A stretch of 57,312 nucleotides of DNA from JBEATZ01 sp041178545. Its GTDB lineage: Bacteria; Planctomycetota; UBA1135; UBA2386. Shown here in pieces: positions 11,557 to 20,084 of the stretch (position 1 is the stretch's first letter; every line of letters starts with the position of its first letter). The stretch lies in contig JBEGVB010000199.1 of NCBI GenBank assembly GCA_041178545.1, positions 1-57,312 on the forward strand, written 5' to 3'. The translations under genes were made by a program, and so were the position numbers. The notes under the pieces were generated by a model that worked only from the letters and a program-made list of their open reading frames with translations, was not told the origin of the DNA and did no database searches.

Positions 11557-14500
11557 TCAGCGGCGCGGGCCGCGGCCGCGACGGCCGCCACGGTCCCCAC
11601 CACGGTCCCCGCCGCGGTCGCGGCGCGGGCCACGGTCACCGCCGAGGAACTCGTCCACACCCTCGAGATCGCCCACCGGCGCGCCCTTGGGGGCATCGAA
11701 CGGCGTGGGGATCAGGTCCTCGGGCGTGGTGTCGAACTCCGCCATGGGCTTGCCAGCCTGGGGAGCGCGCTCGGGACGGGGGCCGCGCTCCTCGCGGACC
11801 GGGCGCTCCTCGCGGGGCGCACGCTCCTCGCGGGGCGGGCGGCCACCGAAGTCGCCGCGCGGGCCACGGTCCTCGCGGGTACCGCGTTCCTCGCGGACCG
11901 GGCGCTCCTCGCGGGGCGCACGCTCCTCACGGGGCGGGCGGCCACCGAAGTCGCCGCGCGGGCCACGGTCTTCACGGGGACCGCGTTCCTCACGGAACGG
12001 ACGGTCCTCGCGCGGGCCGCGGTCCTCAAGGGGGGCGCGCTCCTCGCGGACCGGACGCTCCTCACGGGGCGGGCGGCCAACGAAGTCACCGCGCGGGCCA
12101 CGGTCCTCACGGGGGCCGCGTTCTTCGCGGAACGGGCGGTCCTCACGCGGGCCGCGGTCCTCACGGGGAGCGCGTTCCTCGCGGAACGGACGCTCCTCGC
12201 GGGGCGCACGCTCTTCGCGGGGTGGACGGCCACCGAAGTCGCCGCGCGGGCCACGGTCCTCGCGGGGGCCGCGCTCCTCGCGGAACGGACGGTCCTCACG
12301 CGGGCCGCGATCGCCCCTGGGGCCCCGGTCGTCGCGAGGGCCACGGTCGTCGCGCGGACCACGGTCCTCACGCGGCGGACGCGCACCCTCGACACCCGCC
12401 TCGGCAGGTGCCCCACCGCGCTCGGCGAGGATGACGGCCTTGCGGCTGAGCTTGATCTTGCCGAAGTCGTCGATGCCGATGACCTTGACCTTGAGCTTGT
12501 CGCCCACGCGGACGGCATCCGTCACGGCGCGCAGGAACTGGTCGCTCAGCTCGGAGACATGGCACAGACCCTCCTGGCCCGGCAGCACCTCGATGAAGGC
12601 GCCGAACTCCTTGATGGCCGTGACCTGCCCCTCGTAGAGCCCGCCGAGCTCGACCTCGGCGGTCATCGTCTTGATGTACTCGACGCAGGCCTGGACCTTC
12701 TCGGCGTTGACGCCGGTGATGGTGCAGATGCCGCCGTCCTCGACGGCGATCTTGACCTGGTAGTCCTCCTGCATCGCGCGGATGTTGCGGCCGGCCGGAC
12801 CAATGATCAGGCCGATCTTCTCCGTCGGGATCTTGAGCGACTCGAGACGCGGTGCGTTCGGGCTCAGCTGCTCGCGCGGTGCGCGCAGTGCCTTGAGCAT
12901 CTCGCGCAGCACGTGCATGCGGCCCTCGCGCGCCTGGTCGAGCGCCTCCTTCATGATCTGCGGCGTGAGGCCATCGCACTTGATGTCCATCTGCAGGGCA
13001 GTGATGCCGTCCTGCGTGCCGGTGACCTTGAAGTCCATGTCACCGCAGGCGTCCTCGGAACCGAGGATGTCGCTGAGGATCGCATAGCGCTTGCCTTCCA
13101 TGACGAGGCCCATGGCCACACCGGCCACGGGGCGCTTGATCTTCACGCCGGCATCCATCATGGCGAGCGTGCCTGCGCACACCGTGGCCATGGACGAGCT
13201 GCCGTTCGACTCCAGGATCTCGGAGGTGATGCGGATCGTGTACGGGAAGTCCTCCTTGGAGGGGATCACCGGCTCGAGACCGCGCTCGGCGAGTGCGCCG
13301 TGGCCGATCTCACGACGGCCAGGGGCGAGCACGCGCTTGACCTCACCCACGCTGAAGGGCGGGAAGGCGTAGTGCAGCAGGAAGCGCTTGGGCGGCTCCA
13401 CCATGAGGCCGTCGATGCGCTGCTGGTCGTCGACACCGCCGAGGGTGGCGATGCCGAGGGCCTGCGTCTCACCACGGGTGAACAGCACCGAGCCGTGCAC
13501 GCGCGGGAGCACGCCCACCTCGATGGTGATCTGGCGGATGGTCTTGTGGTCGCGGCCGTCGGCACGACGACCGCTGAGGATCGACTGGCGCTCGCCGTCC
13601 TTGGCGATCTCCGTGGCGATCTCGCCCACCATCATCGACCAGCCCTTGGCCTGGGTCTCGGTGTAGCCAGCGGGCACGGGGAACGCGGCAGACACCTGCT
13701 CCTTGACCGCCTTGGTGGCGGCAGAGCGCTGCTGCTTGTTGCCGGGCGAGCAGGGGGCGGCGCGCAGTGCGGCGCCGAACCGCTCCTCGATGGCCTTCGC
13801 GACGGCCTCGTCGCGCTTGACCGGCTCGTACTTCATCTTGGGCTTGCCGGCCTTGGCGACGAGTTCCTCGATCATCGAGGCAACCTCGGCGCACACCTTC
13901 TGGCCGAGGGCCAGGGCTTCCAGCATCACCGACTCCTTCACCTCCTTGGCGCCGGCCTCCACCATCACGATGGCGTCCCTGTGGCCCGACACCGTGAGGT
14001 TGAGCTGGTTCTCGGCCGACTGGACCTGGCTCCAGAGCGGGTTCACCACCAACTTGCCGCCGACGAAGCCGATGCGGCACATGCCGAGCGGCTGGCCCGC
14101 GGGGATCGAGCTGATGGCGAGTGCGCCGTAGCTCGCGATCGCGGCGATGAAGTCAGGGTCGTTCTCGCGGTCCGTCGAGAGGACCTGCGACAGCACCTGC
14201 ACCTCGCGACGGAAGCCGTCCGGGAACATGGGGCGGATGCTGCGGTCGATCAGGCGGCAGCCGAGGATCTCCTTGGTGGTGGGACGGCCTTCGCGCTTGA
14301 AGAAGCCGCCGGGGATCATGCCCGCGGCTGCGGTCTTCTCCCGGTAGTCCACCGTCAGGGGGAAGAAGTCGATGTTCTCGGGCGCCTTGGCGCTGTTGGC
14401 CGTGGCCAGCACCATCGTGTCGCCGTAGCGGACCACGCACGCGCCGTCGGACAGCTTGGCCATGCGGCCGGTCTCGATGGACAGCTTGCGACCGCCGATC

Positions 14501-14679
14501 TCGCGCTCGACCACCACGCGGCCCGAGGGCTGTGCGGCAGGGGCTGCGGCTGCAGCTGCGGGCTCCGCGGCCTTCGGCGCGCTCTTGCCCTTCTTGTTGT
14601 TCTGGTTGCTGGATTCCTTGGGAGCCCGGCCGGTCTTCGGCTTGGCGGCTCCTGCACTCTGCGTCTTCTTGCTTGCCAT
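11557..14679 (-). CDS. pnp: Polyribonucleotide nucleotidyltransferase (PNPase) with long repeat tail
   Basis: 1040 residues against about 700 for the family. PNPase degrades RNA 3' to 5' by phosphorolysis and takes part in mRNA decay. Order: an Ala/Lys/Pro-rich leader (1-53), first RNase PH domain (about 54-270), helical linker, second RNase PH domain (about 365-600) with catalytic Asp543, Asp549 and Lys551 in SEDACGDMDFKV, KH domain (616-672) with IIGPAGRNI, and S1 domain (676-748). The extra tail of about 285 residues follows: charged Arg/Glu/Asp/Pro repeats (770-967), then a Gly/Arg-rich end (DRGGDRGGRRGRGPRR). The tail is likely disordered; RGG-like Arg-rich ends often bind RNA, so it may help hold RNA or partner proteins (inference). 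rpsO lies upstream, the classic rpsO-pnp order, separated by a highly folded 373-base spacer. Confidence 0.97.
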   Translation of the reverse strand: MASKKTQSAGAAKPKTGRAPKESSNQNNKKGKSAPKAAEPAAAAAAPAAQPSGRVVVEREIGGRKLSIETGRMAKLSDGACVVRYGDTMVLATANSAKAPENIDFFPLTVDYREKTAAAGMIPGGFFKREGRPTTKEILGCRLIDRSIRPMFPDGFRREVQVLSQVLSTDRENDPDFIAAIASYGALAISSIPAGQPLGMCRIGFVGGKLVVNPLWSQVQSAENQLNLTVSGHRDAIVMVEAGAKEVKESVMLEALALGQKVCAEVASMIEELVAKAGKPKMKYEPVKRDEAVAKAIEERFGAALRAAPCSPGNKQQRSAATKAVKEQVSAAFPVPAGYTETQAKGWSMMVGEIATEIAKDGERQSILSGRRADGRDHKTIRQITIEVGVLPRVHGSVLFTRGETQALGIATLGGVDDQQRIDGLMVEPPKRFLLHYAFPPFSVGEVKRVLAPGRREIGHGALAERGLEPVIPSKEDFPYTIRITSEILESNGSSSMATVCAGTLAMMDAGVKIKRPVAGVAMGLVMEGKRYAILSDILGSEDACGDMDFKVTGTQDGITALQMDIKCDGLTPQIMKEALDQAREGRMHVLREMLKALRAPREQLSPNAPRLESLKIPTEKIGLIIGPAGRNIRAMQEDYQVKIAVEDGGICTITGVNAEKVQACVEYIKTMTAEVELGGLYEGQVTAIKEFGAFIEVLPGQEGLCHVSELSDQFLRAVTDAVRVGDKLKVKVIGIDDFGKIKLSRKAVILAERGGAPAEAGVEGARPPREDRGPRDDRGPRDDRGPRGDRGPREDRPFREERGPREDRGPRGDFGGRPPREERAPREERPFREERAPREDRGPREDRPFREERGPREDRGPRGDFVGRPPREERPVREERAPLEDRGPREDRPFREERGPREDRGPRGDFGGRPPREERAPREERPVREERGTREDRGPRGDFGGRPPREERAPREERPVREERGPRPERAPQAGKPMAEFDTTPEDLIPTPFDAPKGAPVGDLEGVDEFLGGDRGPRRDRGGDRGGDRGGRRGRGPRR
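11779..12372 (-). repeat. In-frame tandem repeat in the pnp tail
   Basis: After a short run of RGPRDD units (12301-12372) come four repeat blocks in the pnp frame: 12148-12300 (51 codons), 12013-12147 (45), 11878-12012 (45) and 11779-11877 (33, shortened). The first three open with REDRPFREERGPREDRGPRG and all share DFGGRPPREER-like text. Differences between blocks are single-residue changes (for instance GG to VG, AP to PV), which points to duplication by unequal exchange followed by slow divergence. The repeat also keeps the opposite strand open and creates very long spurious ORFs there. Confidence 0.9.
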
Positions 14680-15052
14680 TGTTTTGCTCTGGTTCTTCTC
14701 GGGACCTGGACTGCGCTGCCGCTACAGCGGCACCGCACGCAGTGCAGGGTGTGGAGCCCGCAGGCTCCCGCGGTCCAGCCGAGGCGAAGTGCCTCGGACT
14801 GCCGCACAGGGGCCGGGCACCGTTGGCGCCTCCTGCGCCCCGTTGGGGCACCCGGCTGTGGTCCGCCGCGCACCCACTCGGGTGCCGCCCCCACGGGGCT
14901 CCGGGACCGCACCCTGTGCGGAACCAGTCCGGCGGTGGCGGCCCCGCTTCGTTGCGGACCCGCCCTCGTTCGTTGTCAGTCTTCGATCTTGGATTCGAAT
15001 GCGGTCTTGGGATCCCCGTGCTGCCGCCCGCACATGGCGGACGACCGGGCGA
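14680..15052 (-). other. rpsO-pnp spacer packed with GC-rich hairpins
   Basis: This 373-base gap holds no convincing gene. It contains at least seven short inverted repeats: 14710-14743 (outer ACTGCG/CGCAGT around inner TGCCGC-TACA-GCGGCA), 14753-14768 (GGAGCC-CGCA-GGCTCC), 14770-14805, 14812-14856 (GCCGGG/CCCGGC around smaller stems), 14870-14885 (GCACCC-ACTC-GGGTGC), 14907-14921 (CCGCAC-CCT-GTGCGG) and 14944-14957. None is followed by a T-tract in the direction of transcription, so they are not simple intrinsic terminators. In E. coli the rpsO-pnp spacer carries a terminator and a hairpin cut by RNase III for PNPase autoregulation. A similar processing or autoregulatory leader is plausible here but unproven. 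Confidence 0.75.
14770..14805 (-). promoter_or_regulatory. Largest hairpin of the pnp leader
   Basis: GCGG and CAG on the left pair with CTG and CCGC on the right, around a perfect CCGAGGC-GAAGT-GCCTCGG hairpin; two bases (TC) bulge on one side and one (A) on the other. This gives about 14 base pairs with a five-base loop. A stem of this length could be a duplex-RNase target or a shield against 3' exonucleases after rpsO. Confidence 0.5.
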
Positions 15053-15322
15053 TCACTTGCGCAGGCCGAGCTTGTCGGCGATCGCGTTGTACTTGTTGCG
15101 ATCGACGCGAGCGAGGTAGGCCATGAGCTTGTTGCGGCGGTTGACCTTCAGCAGCAGGCCGTGCCGGCTGTTGAAGTCCTTGGTGTGCCGCTGCATGTGT
15201 TCGGTCAGTTCCTGGATGTCCTTGGTCAGCAGCGCGATCTGCACCTCGGGCGAACCGTTGTCACCCTCGTGGCGCTTGAAGTCCTGGACGATCTGCTTCT
15301 TGGTGGCTGGGTTGAGTGGCAT
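15053..15322 (-). CDS. rpsO: 30S ribosomal protein S15
   Basis: 89 residues, exactly the usual size. S15 binds the central domain of 16S rRNA early in assembly of the 30S platform. The sequence is full length and canonical: KKQIVQDFKRHEGDNGSPEVQIALLT, then LTEHMQRHTKDFNSRHGLLLKVNRRNKLMAYL near the rRNA-contact helices, ending in LGLRK. It precedes pnp on the minus strand. A candidate promoter lies at 15413-15441, giving a leader of about 80 bases. Confidence 0.98.
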   Translation of the reverse strand: MPLNPATKKQIVQDFKRHEGDNGSPEVQIALLTKDIQELTEHMQRHTKDFNSRHGLLLKVNRRNKLMAYLARVDRNKYNAIADKLGLRK

Positions 15323-15412
15323 CCCTGGTCTTCTTTCGTGGTTCAGGTCCTGCGGCCCAGAACAGGGCTTCCGGTGCCGAGGTCGGCCAAAGATTGGCTT
15401 GGAAAGCGAAGC

Positions 15413-15441
15413 AGGTTAGCGAGGTGCGGCTGCTGCCACAA
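15413..15441 (-). promoter_or_regulatory. Candidate promoter of rpsO-pnp
   Basis: On the minus strand TTGTGG (15441-15436) is separated by 17 bases from TAACCT (15418-15413). The spacing is ideal for a housekeeping sigma factor and the boxes stand out in GC-rich DNA. It would start the rpsO transcript near 15406. Confidence 0.4.
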
Positions 15442-15507
15442 GGACTCTCTGGCCGGGGACCAGGACTGGACCCGCAGCGGGCACTCCGGGACGGGTGCCG
15501 TGGGCCG

Positions 15508-15526
15508 GGGAGGGGCCAACCCTCCC
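15508..15526 (-). terminator. Hairpin downstream of the small lipoprotein gene
   Basis: GGGAGGG-GCCAA-CCCTCCC is a perfect 7-bp stem lying about 75 bases after the stop codon at 15600. No T-tract follows on the minus strand. It may end or protect that transcript before the rpsO promoter. The rest of this 277-base gap contains only weaker inverted repeats. Confidence 0.3.
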
Positions 15527-15599
15527 ATCGGCATCCGCCCACCCTCGACCGGAGCGGATTCCCGGCCCGGGACGCGACGGCCAGGCTGCTCCGACCGGG

Positions 15600-16196
15600 T
15601 CAGGGCTTCCGCTGCGGGAGGTTCTGCAGCAGCTCGCTGGCCACCAGTTCGGCGCAGCTGCGGGCCATCAGCTCGCGGTCGCGCGGGGCGGCACTGAGCC
15701 CGCCTGCCTTCACCTCGCCGCCGAACCCGCCGCTCCAGAGCACCTCGCCATCGCTGGCAACCATGGCGACCTGCAGCTGGAAACGGACCTTCTTGTCCGT
15801 GAGCAACGGGGTCTCGTCCCAGCGGTCGATGCGCACGGCAAGGAGCGCGTCCTCGGTGCTGCGACCCGCCACGCGCTTCAGGTAGCTCGGCGTGAGCACC
15901 GTCTCGCCCCCCATCGGCAACTCGGAACTGAGCGCGGCATCGACCACGCGGTCGCTGAGCGGCGAGTAGAGGCGCTCGGTCAACTTGGTCATCAGGGCCT
16001 GCCGCATCGACTCGCGCAGCTTGCCGAAACCACGGTCCAGCGTGGCGTCCTCGATGGGCAGCACCGCGATGTCCGCGGGGTTGCGCACGGCAAGCGCAGG
16101 GTGCGCCGACAGCGACGGGACGATGGTGACCGGGTCCGGCGTCTGGCAGGACGCGACCAACAACGAGAACAACAACACGGAGAACCGCTTGAGCAT
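15600..16196 (-). CDS. Small lipoprotein of unknown function
   Basis: 198 residues. The ATG at 16196 gives a clear lipoprotein signal, MLKRFSVLLFSLLVASC, with lipid Cys17; the longer upstream frame has no such signal. The mature part opens with a beta strand IAVLPIEDAT, then a long helix with FGKLRESMRQALMTKLTERL, and later VDAALSSEL and LLAVRIDRWDETPLL. This beta-helix layout resembles the fold of small outer-membrane lipoproteins of the LpoB/CsgG/GNA1162 kind, but I cannot assign a family from sequence alone. The C-terminus has MARSCAELVASELLQNLP. A TATGGT at 16218-16223 may be the -10, and CGAGGG before the ATG a ribosome-binding site. It lies 104 bases downstream of queC on the same strand. 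Confidence 0.8.
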   Translation of the reverse strand: MLKRFSVLLFSLLVASCQTPDPVTIVPSLSAHPALAVRNPADIAVLPIEDATLDRGFGKLRESMRQALMTKLTERLYSPLSDRVVDAALSSELPMGGETVLTPSYLKRVAGRSTEDALLAVRIDRWDETPLLTDKKVRFQLQVAMVASDGEVLWSGGFGGEVKAGGLSAAPRDRELMARSCAELVASELLQNLPQRKP

Positions 16197-16300
16197 GACC
16201 AGTACCCTCGGGCTGAGACCATAGCGGGCGGCCTGCGCGAATCCACGCCGGGAGGCGCGGGAACGCAAGGGAACCGGCCGCCGAGGCCCTCCTTCGCAGC

Positions 16301-16951
16301 TCAGGCGTCCCACGCACGGCGGCTGCGCAGGCAGGACTCGCAGCGCCCGCAGGCAGACGGGCCGCCCCCGTAGCAGGACCAGAAGTCGGCCTCGGTGAGA
16401 CCCAGCAAGCGGGCCCGTGCGACGATCTCTCGCTTGTCCCACGGCAGGGTCGGGCTCGCCACCACCACCCTGTTCCGGGTGCCGTGGCGCAGGAAGGTGC
16501 ACGCAGCGTCGAGGAACTGCTGCGAGTTGTCGGGGAAGGTGGCGGCCTCCTCACGGTTGAAGCCGGCGAGCACGACCTCGAGCCCGCGGGCCTCGGCCAG
16601 TGCCGCACCGACGGCAACGAACACGGCATTGCGCGCCGGGACCCAGACGGCTGCCGCAGACGCCTCGTCGCCCGGGCACGAGAGGGAGCCCTGCGGGAGG
16701 TCCAGGTCGGTCCGCACGATGGCTGCCCCGCTGGTGCGCGCCGCGTCGGCGAGCCACGGCAGCGGGACGAGCTGCCATTCGGCACCGAGGCGCAGGGCAA
16801 GCCGTCGTGCGGCCGCGCACTCGCGCTCGAGCGCGCGCTGGCCGTAGTCGAAGGTCACGGCGAGGACCACGTGGCCGCCTCCTGCCGCGTGGTGTGCGGC
16901 TGCGACACCCGAGTCCAGCCCGCCCGAGAGGAGCGCGAGCGCGCGCGACAT
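16301..16951 (-). CDS. queC: 7-cyano-7-deazaguanine synthase QueC
   Basis: 216 residues, usual length. QueC turns 7-carboxy-7-deazaguanine into preQ0 with ATP and ammonia, in the pathway to queuosine in tRNA. The PP-loop SGGLDS sits at residues 9-14, followed by the VTFDYGQRA strand. Near the C-terminus four cysteines (193, 201, 204, 207) in the CYGGGPSACGRCESC region form the structural zinc site. WVPARNAVFVAVGAALAE and GFNREEAATFPDN are further family marks. The ATG at 16951 shares one base with the stop of the upstream lipoprotein (TGATG), so translation is probably coupled even though the two proteins seem unrelated. No queD, queE or queF is visible. Confidence 0.96.
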   Translation of the reverse strand: MSRALALLSGGLDSGVAAAHHAAGGGHVVLAVTFDYGQRALERECAAARRLALRLGAEWQLVPLPWLADAARTSGAAIVRTDLDLPQGSLSCPGDEASAAAVWVPARNAVFVAVGAALAEARGLEVVLAGFNREEAATFPDNSQQFLDAACTFLRHGTRNRVVVASPTLPWDKREIVARARLLGLTEADFWSCYGGGPSACGRCESCLRSRRAWDA

Positions 16952-19833
16952 CAGGGCACCGCGAAGGTGACGGCGAGGGAGCGCGCGTAGTTGATCTCCT
17001 GGCGCCTGCGCTCGGCCAGAACGAACCGTCCGGCCGTGGCGCCGCTGGTGGACAGGAAGATGCGCGACTCGACGCGGGCACTCCACGTGCCGTTGGCGAG
17101 GCCCGTGGCGCCGGTGCCCGAGAGGTCGGGGAGCTGCACCGTCACGGTGCCGCCTGCAGCATCCGTGTCCGAGGTGAGCACGCGCCACTGCCGGGCGGCG
17201 GTGTCCTGCAGCAGCAGGTCGGCAAGGGCGATGACCGGCGGGATGGCTGGGTCGAGCACGTCGTTGAACGTGATCGCCGGTGCCGTCCCCACGGGCGCTG
17301 TCGGGGCGGTGAGGACCGGGATGCCGAGCGGGGTCAGCGGTGCAAAGACGCCGCCGTTGGCGGGGTCGAGGATGCCGCGGTGGCGCGAGATGCGTCCCGC
17401 GGTGTCGCGAGCCTCGGTTGCCACCCAGAAGAGGGGCAGGAAGTTCGAGAGGCCCGAGAGCGCGGTGCTGAAGTTGCCCCCCACGTTGTAGCTCGCGCCG
17501 CCGAGCGAGGATGCGAAGCCCACGCCCGAGAGCACCTGGCCGCCGAAGCCGGTGAAGGAGCCCATCACACGCACGAGCGGCTTGCCGCCGACGAGACTGG
17601 CGGTGTCGAGCCCGGTGGCAGTGGCAAAGTCCACCAGGTAGCCGTTGGCGAGCGAGCCGGTGCCGGTCAACGCGACACCGAGCTGCAGGGACTGGGCCTG
17701 GTCGGCTCCGGCCGCGAGTGGCGGCCCGGGCACGCCGAGGGTGAGCCCGGTGGTCCCGTTGAGGTTGTTGCCCTGCTGGGTGTAGGTCGGTGCGGCCACG
17801 GGCTCGAAGTTGCCTGCGAAGCCGGAGAGCAACTGGGGCCGGTTGGCGAGGATGTTGGTCGCGGGGAGCACGTTGGGGGCCGCAGTCGTGGTGGCGACGG
17901 CGAGCAGGGCAGGGTCGTCGAAGGCGGAGTTCCCCACGAGGGCGCTCGTGCCCGCCGTGGGCAGCAGCCCGACGGTCCCGCGGAACACGGCCGTTGCGCC
18001 CTGCTGCGGCCGCAGCGGCAGCGAAGCAAAGGCGGCAGGCGACTCGTACAGGGTGACCAGGTGGTACCCGCTGCGCACCGCAGTGATGGTGTGCACCGCG
18101 GCCGTGAGACCGGTGAAGAGTACGCGACCGTTGGCACCGGTGGTCGCCACGAGGCGCCCCGTGGGCGGCACCGTGGGTGCGCCGGCATCGAGCACCACGA
18201 TGGCGCCGCTCACCGGGTCGAACGTCGCATCGTCGTACACCTCCACCTCCAGCGACGAGCCGACGGTGCCGGAGGTGAAGCCGCGCTGGACGAACTGTCC
18301 GTCGACGGCCGCGGACGCGCTGTTGCCTGCGAGGTCGGTGAGGGCGAGCGAGAACGGCACCGGCACGTCGGTGCGGTTGAGTGCCACGGGACCGAGGAAG
18401 AACGTGCCGTCCGCCGCGCTTGCGTGCATTGCAGCCGAGGCCGTCGAGGTGGCGAGGTTGGCGAGGGAGAGCCGCTCGCTGGCCTTGCCATAGAGGGTCG
18501 CCTCGTTCTGGTCGGTGTAGAACACGTTGCCGGTGGTGACACCGGGCGGGCCCACGCGCACGAGCGTCGGCGCAGTGAGGTCGAAGATCGGTTGGTTCGC
18601 GGCTGCGTTGTGGATGTAGCCGCTGCGCGAGTCGCCGCGGCGCATCTGGGCGGTGAGCGTTGCCTCGCCGTCGCCGAAGGCAGGCCGGTCGAGCGTGCCG
18701 AGGGCACCGGAGAAGTCGACGGTGACCACCTGGTTGCCGGCCGTGGCAACCGTGGCCGTGCGCTCGACGTAGGTCACGTCGTCCGCAGTGCTCGTCGACG
18801 CATCCTGTCCGTAGACGCGGGCAACCACCGTGTCGCCTGCAGCAGTGTCGGCAGGCACCTCGACATGCAGGGCAAGGTTCTGCGCGTTGGCGCGGTTGAT
18901 CTTGTCCGGGAACCCTGCGACCGGGTTGCCGACCACGACGGACTCGGGGGCGCCCACCGGGCTGGCGGTGAACGAGCTGAACGGGGAGCGCGAGGGGAGT
19001 TGCAGCGTCCCTTCCTCGCCGAAGGTGATGGTGTCCTGGAGGATCAGGTCGTAGCGCTGGCTCGCCGCGAGCTGCGAAGCCGGGCGGAACCGCACCACGC
19101 GCGTGTCGTCCACCCCGAGCGTGTTGAGGCCTGCCGCGTAGGCGCCGGTCAGGTCGGCGCCCCCACTCGCGCGGACGCGCAGGCTCGTGGAGGTCACGCT
19201 GCTGAGGTTGGCGGCACGGCTGAAGAACACGAACACGTCGCTCTCACGGTGCACGCCGGTCTGACCGCTGCGCGGCACCACGGCCACCACCTCGCCGTCC
19301 TCGGACTCGGCTGGTGCGTCGGTGGTGAACTCGGCGATCACCTCGTCCGAGGAGGACTGGGTGCGGAGCCCGTCGACGTCGCGGCTCTCGGCACGCAGCA
19401 CGACCTCGTAGGGCGTGTTGGCCGGGTTGGTGAGCTCGAGCGTCGACCGCACCACGACGGTGCGTCCGCCGTCCATCAGGTCGTAGACCGCGGGGATGGC
19501 CTGCGTGGTCCCCTGGATGCGAACGAAGAGACGGGCATCGGTGCCGTTTGTCGTCGTTGGCTGGAGCGTCTTCAGGCTCATGCTCTGGCTGAAGGTCACC
19601 ACGATGGGGACCGTTCCGGGCCAGCCGTCGCCCTTGGGCTGCACATCCACCACGCGGGGCCGGGTGGAACGGGTGTCGCCACCGATGGGCACCACGACCT
19701 TGTTCGACTCGGCCCCACTGCCGCCGCCAGGGCCGTTGGGGTCGAAGATCACGCCGACGTTGGTGTCGCAGGCGGCAAGGAGGACCACGACCCCGAACAG
19801 GGACGGGAGGAGGAGCGTGTGGGTGCGTGGCAT
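16951..19833 (-). CDS. Large Ig-like (Big_5) lipoprotein
   Basis: 960 residues. The ATG at 19833 opens a lipoprotein signal ending in LLAAC (Cys22), followed by a Gly/Ser linker. Two bacterial Ig-like Big_5 domains follow (about 50-160 and 170-270), marked by PRVVDVQPKGDGWPGTVPIVVTFSQSM and VVAVVPRSGQTGVHRESDVFVFFSR. Later there is an SFSLALTDLAGNSAS strand typical of Ig-like repeats, and a carboxypeptidase-regulatory-like unit with VVLDAGAPTVPPTGRLVATT and GLTAAVHTITAVRSGYHLV. The C-terminal third is beta-rich with no recognised domain. Probably a cell-surface structural or adhesive lipoprotein. It diverges from the TPR gene at 20085, and a good promoter lies at 19868-19897. One-base overlap with queC downstream. 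Confidence 0.85.
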   Translation of the reverse strand: MPRTHTLLLPSLFGVVVLLAACDTNVGVIFDPNGPGGGSGAESNKVVVPIGGDTRSTRPRVVDVQPKGDGWPGTVPIVVTFSQSMSLKTLQPTTTNGTDARLFVRIQGTTQAIPAVYDLMDGGRTVVVRSTLELTNPANTPYEVVLRAESRDVDGLRTQSSSDEVIAEFTTDAPAESEDGEVVAVVPRSGQTGVHRESDVFVFFSRAANLSSVTSTSLRVRASGGADLTGAYAAGLNTLGVDDTRVVRFRPASQLAASQRYDLILQDTITFGEEGTLQLPSRSPFSSFTASPVGAPESVVVGNPVAGFPDKINRANAQNLALHVEVPADTAAGDTVVARVYGQDASTSTADDVTYVERTATVATAGNQVVTVDFSGALGTLDRPAFGDGEATLTAQMRRGDSRSGYIHNAAANQPIFDLTAPTLVRVGPPGVTTGNVFYTDQNEATLYGKASERLSLANLATSTASAAMHASAADGTFFLGPVALNRTDVPVPFSLALTDLAGNSASAAVDGQFVQRGFTSGTVGSSLEVEVYDDATFDPVSGAIVVLDAGAPTVPPTGRLVATTGANGRVLFTGLTAAVHTITAVRSGYHLVTLYESPAAFASLPLRPQQGATAVFRGTVGLLPTAGTSALVGNSAFDDPALLAVATTTAAPNVLPATNILANRPQLLSGFAGNFEPVAAPTYTQQGNNLNGTTGLTLGVPGPPLAAGADQAQSLQLGVALTGTGSLANGYLVDFATATGLDTASLVGGKPLVRVMGSFTGFGGQVLSGVGFASSLGGASYNVGGNFSTALSGLSNFLPLFWVATEARDTAGRISRHRGILDPANGGVFAPLTPLGIPVLTAPTAPVGTAPAITFNDVLDPAIPPVIALADLLLQDTAARQWRVLTSDTDAAGGTVTVQLPDLSGTGATGLANGTWSARVESRIFLSTSGATAGRFVLAERRRQEINYARSLAVTFAVP

Positions 19834-19867
19834 TCGGGGTGGCTGGGCGAGACGACCGCTGCACCGG

Positions 19868-19897
19868 ATTATTCCCATGCTTACGGATGCGTAACAA
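19868..19897 (-). promoter_or_regulatory. Promoter of the Big_5 lipoprotein-queC operon
   Basis: On the minus strand TTGTTA (19897-19892) and AATAAT (19873-19868) are 18 bases apart. The pair is notably AT-rich in this genome and lies 34 bases before the ATG at 19833. In the same 250-base divergent gap TTGCCG (19972-19977) and CACAAT (19996-20001), 18 bases apart, could serve the plus-strand TPR gene, more weakly. Confidence 0.5.
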
Positions 19898-20084
19898 CAG
19901 CAGACTGGCCCGGATCCTCCGCGCCGGGTCACGACCGAGGTCGGATGGACACGAGGCGGACGGTTCCGTCCTTGCCGCGGCGATCCCCGGGAGGCCACAA
20001 TCCGGACCGCACCCGCGGGCCACCACCCGCAACCCTCCGCACCGCTCACGGCACGAACCTTGCCGAGCCGGCGCACCCAACCCC

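Noticed and set aside
14680..15052. Small ORFs in the rpsO-pnp spacer
   Set aside because: The short frames there run into pnp or rpsO in the wrong frame and consist of low-complexity residues produced by the hairpins.
11485..15126. 1213-codon plus-strand frame opposite pnp
   Set aside because: Same cause; it mirrors the pnp repeat, and the protein is composed of Ala, Leu, Arg and His runs typical of antisense frames.
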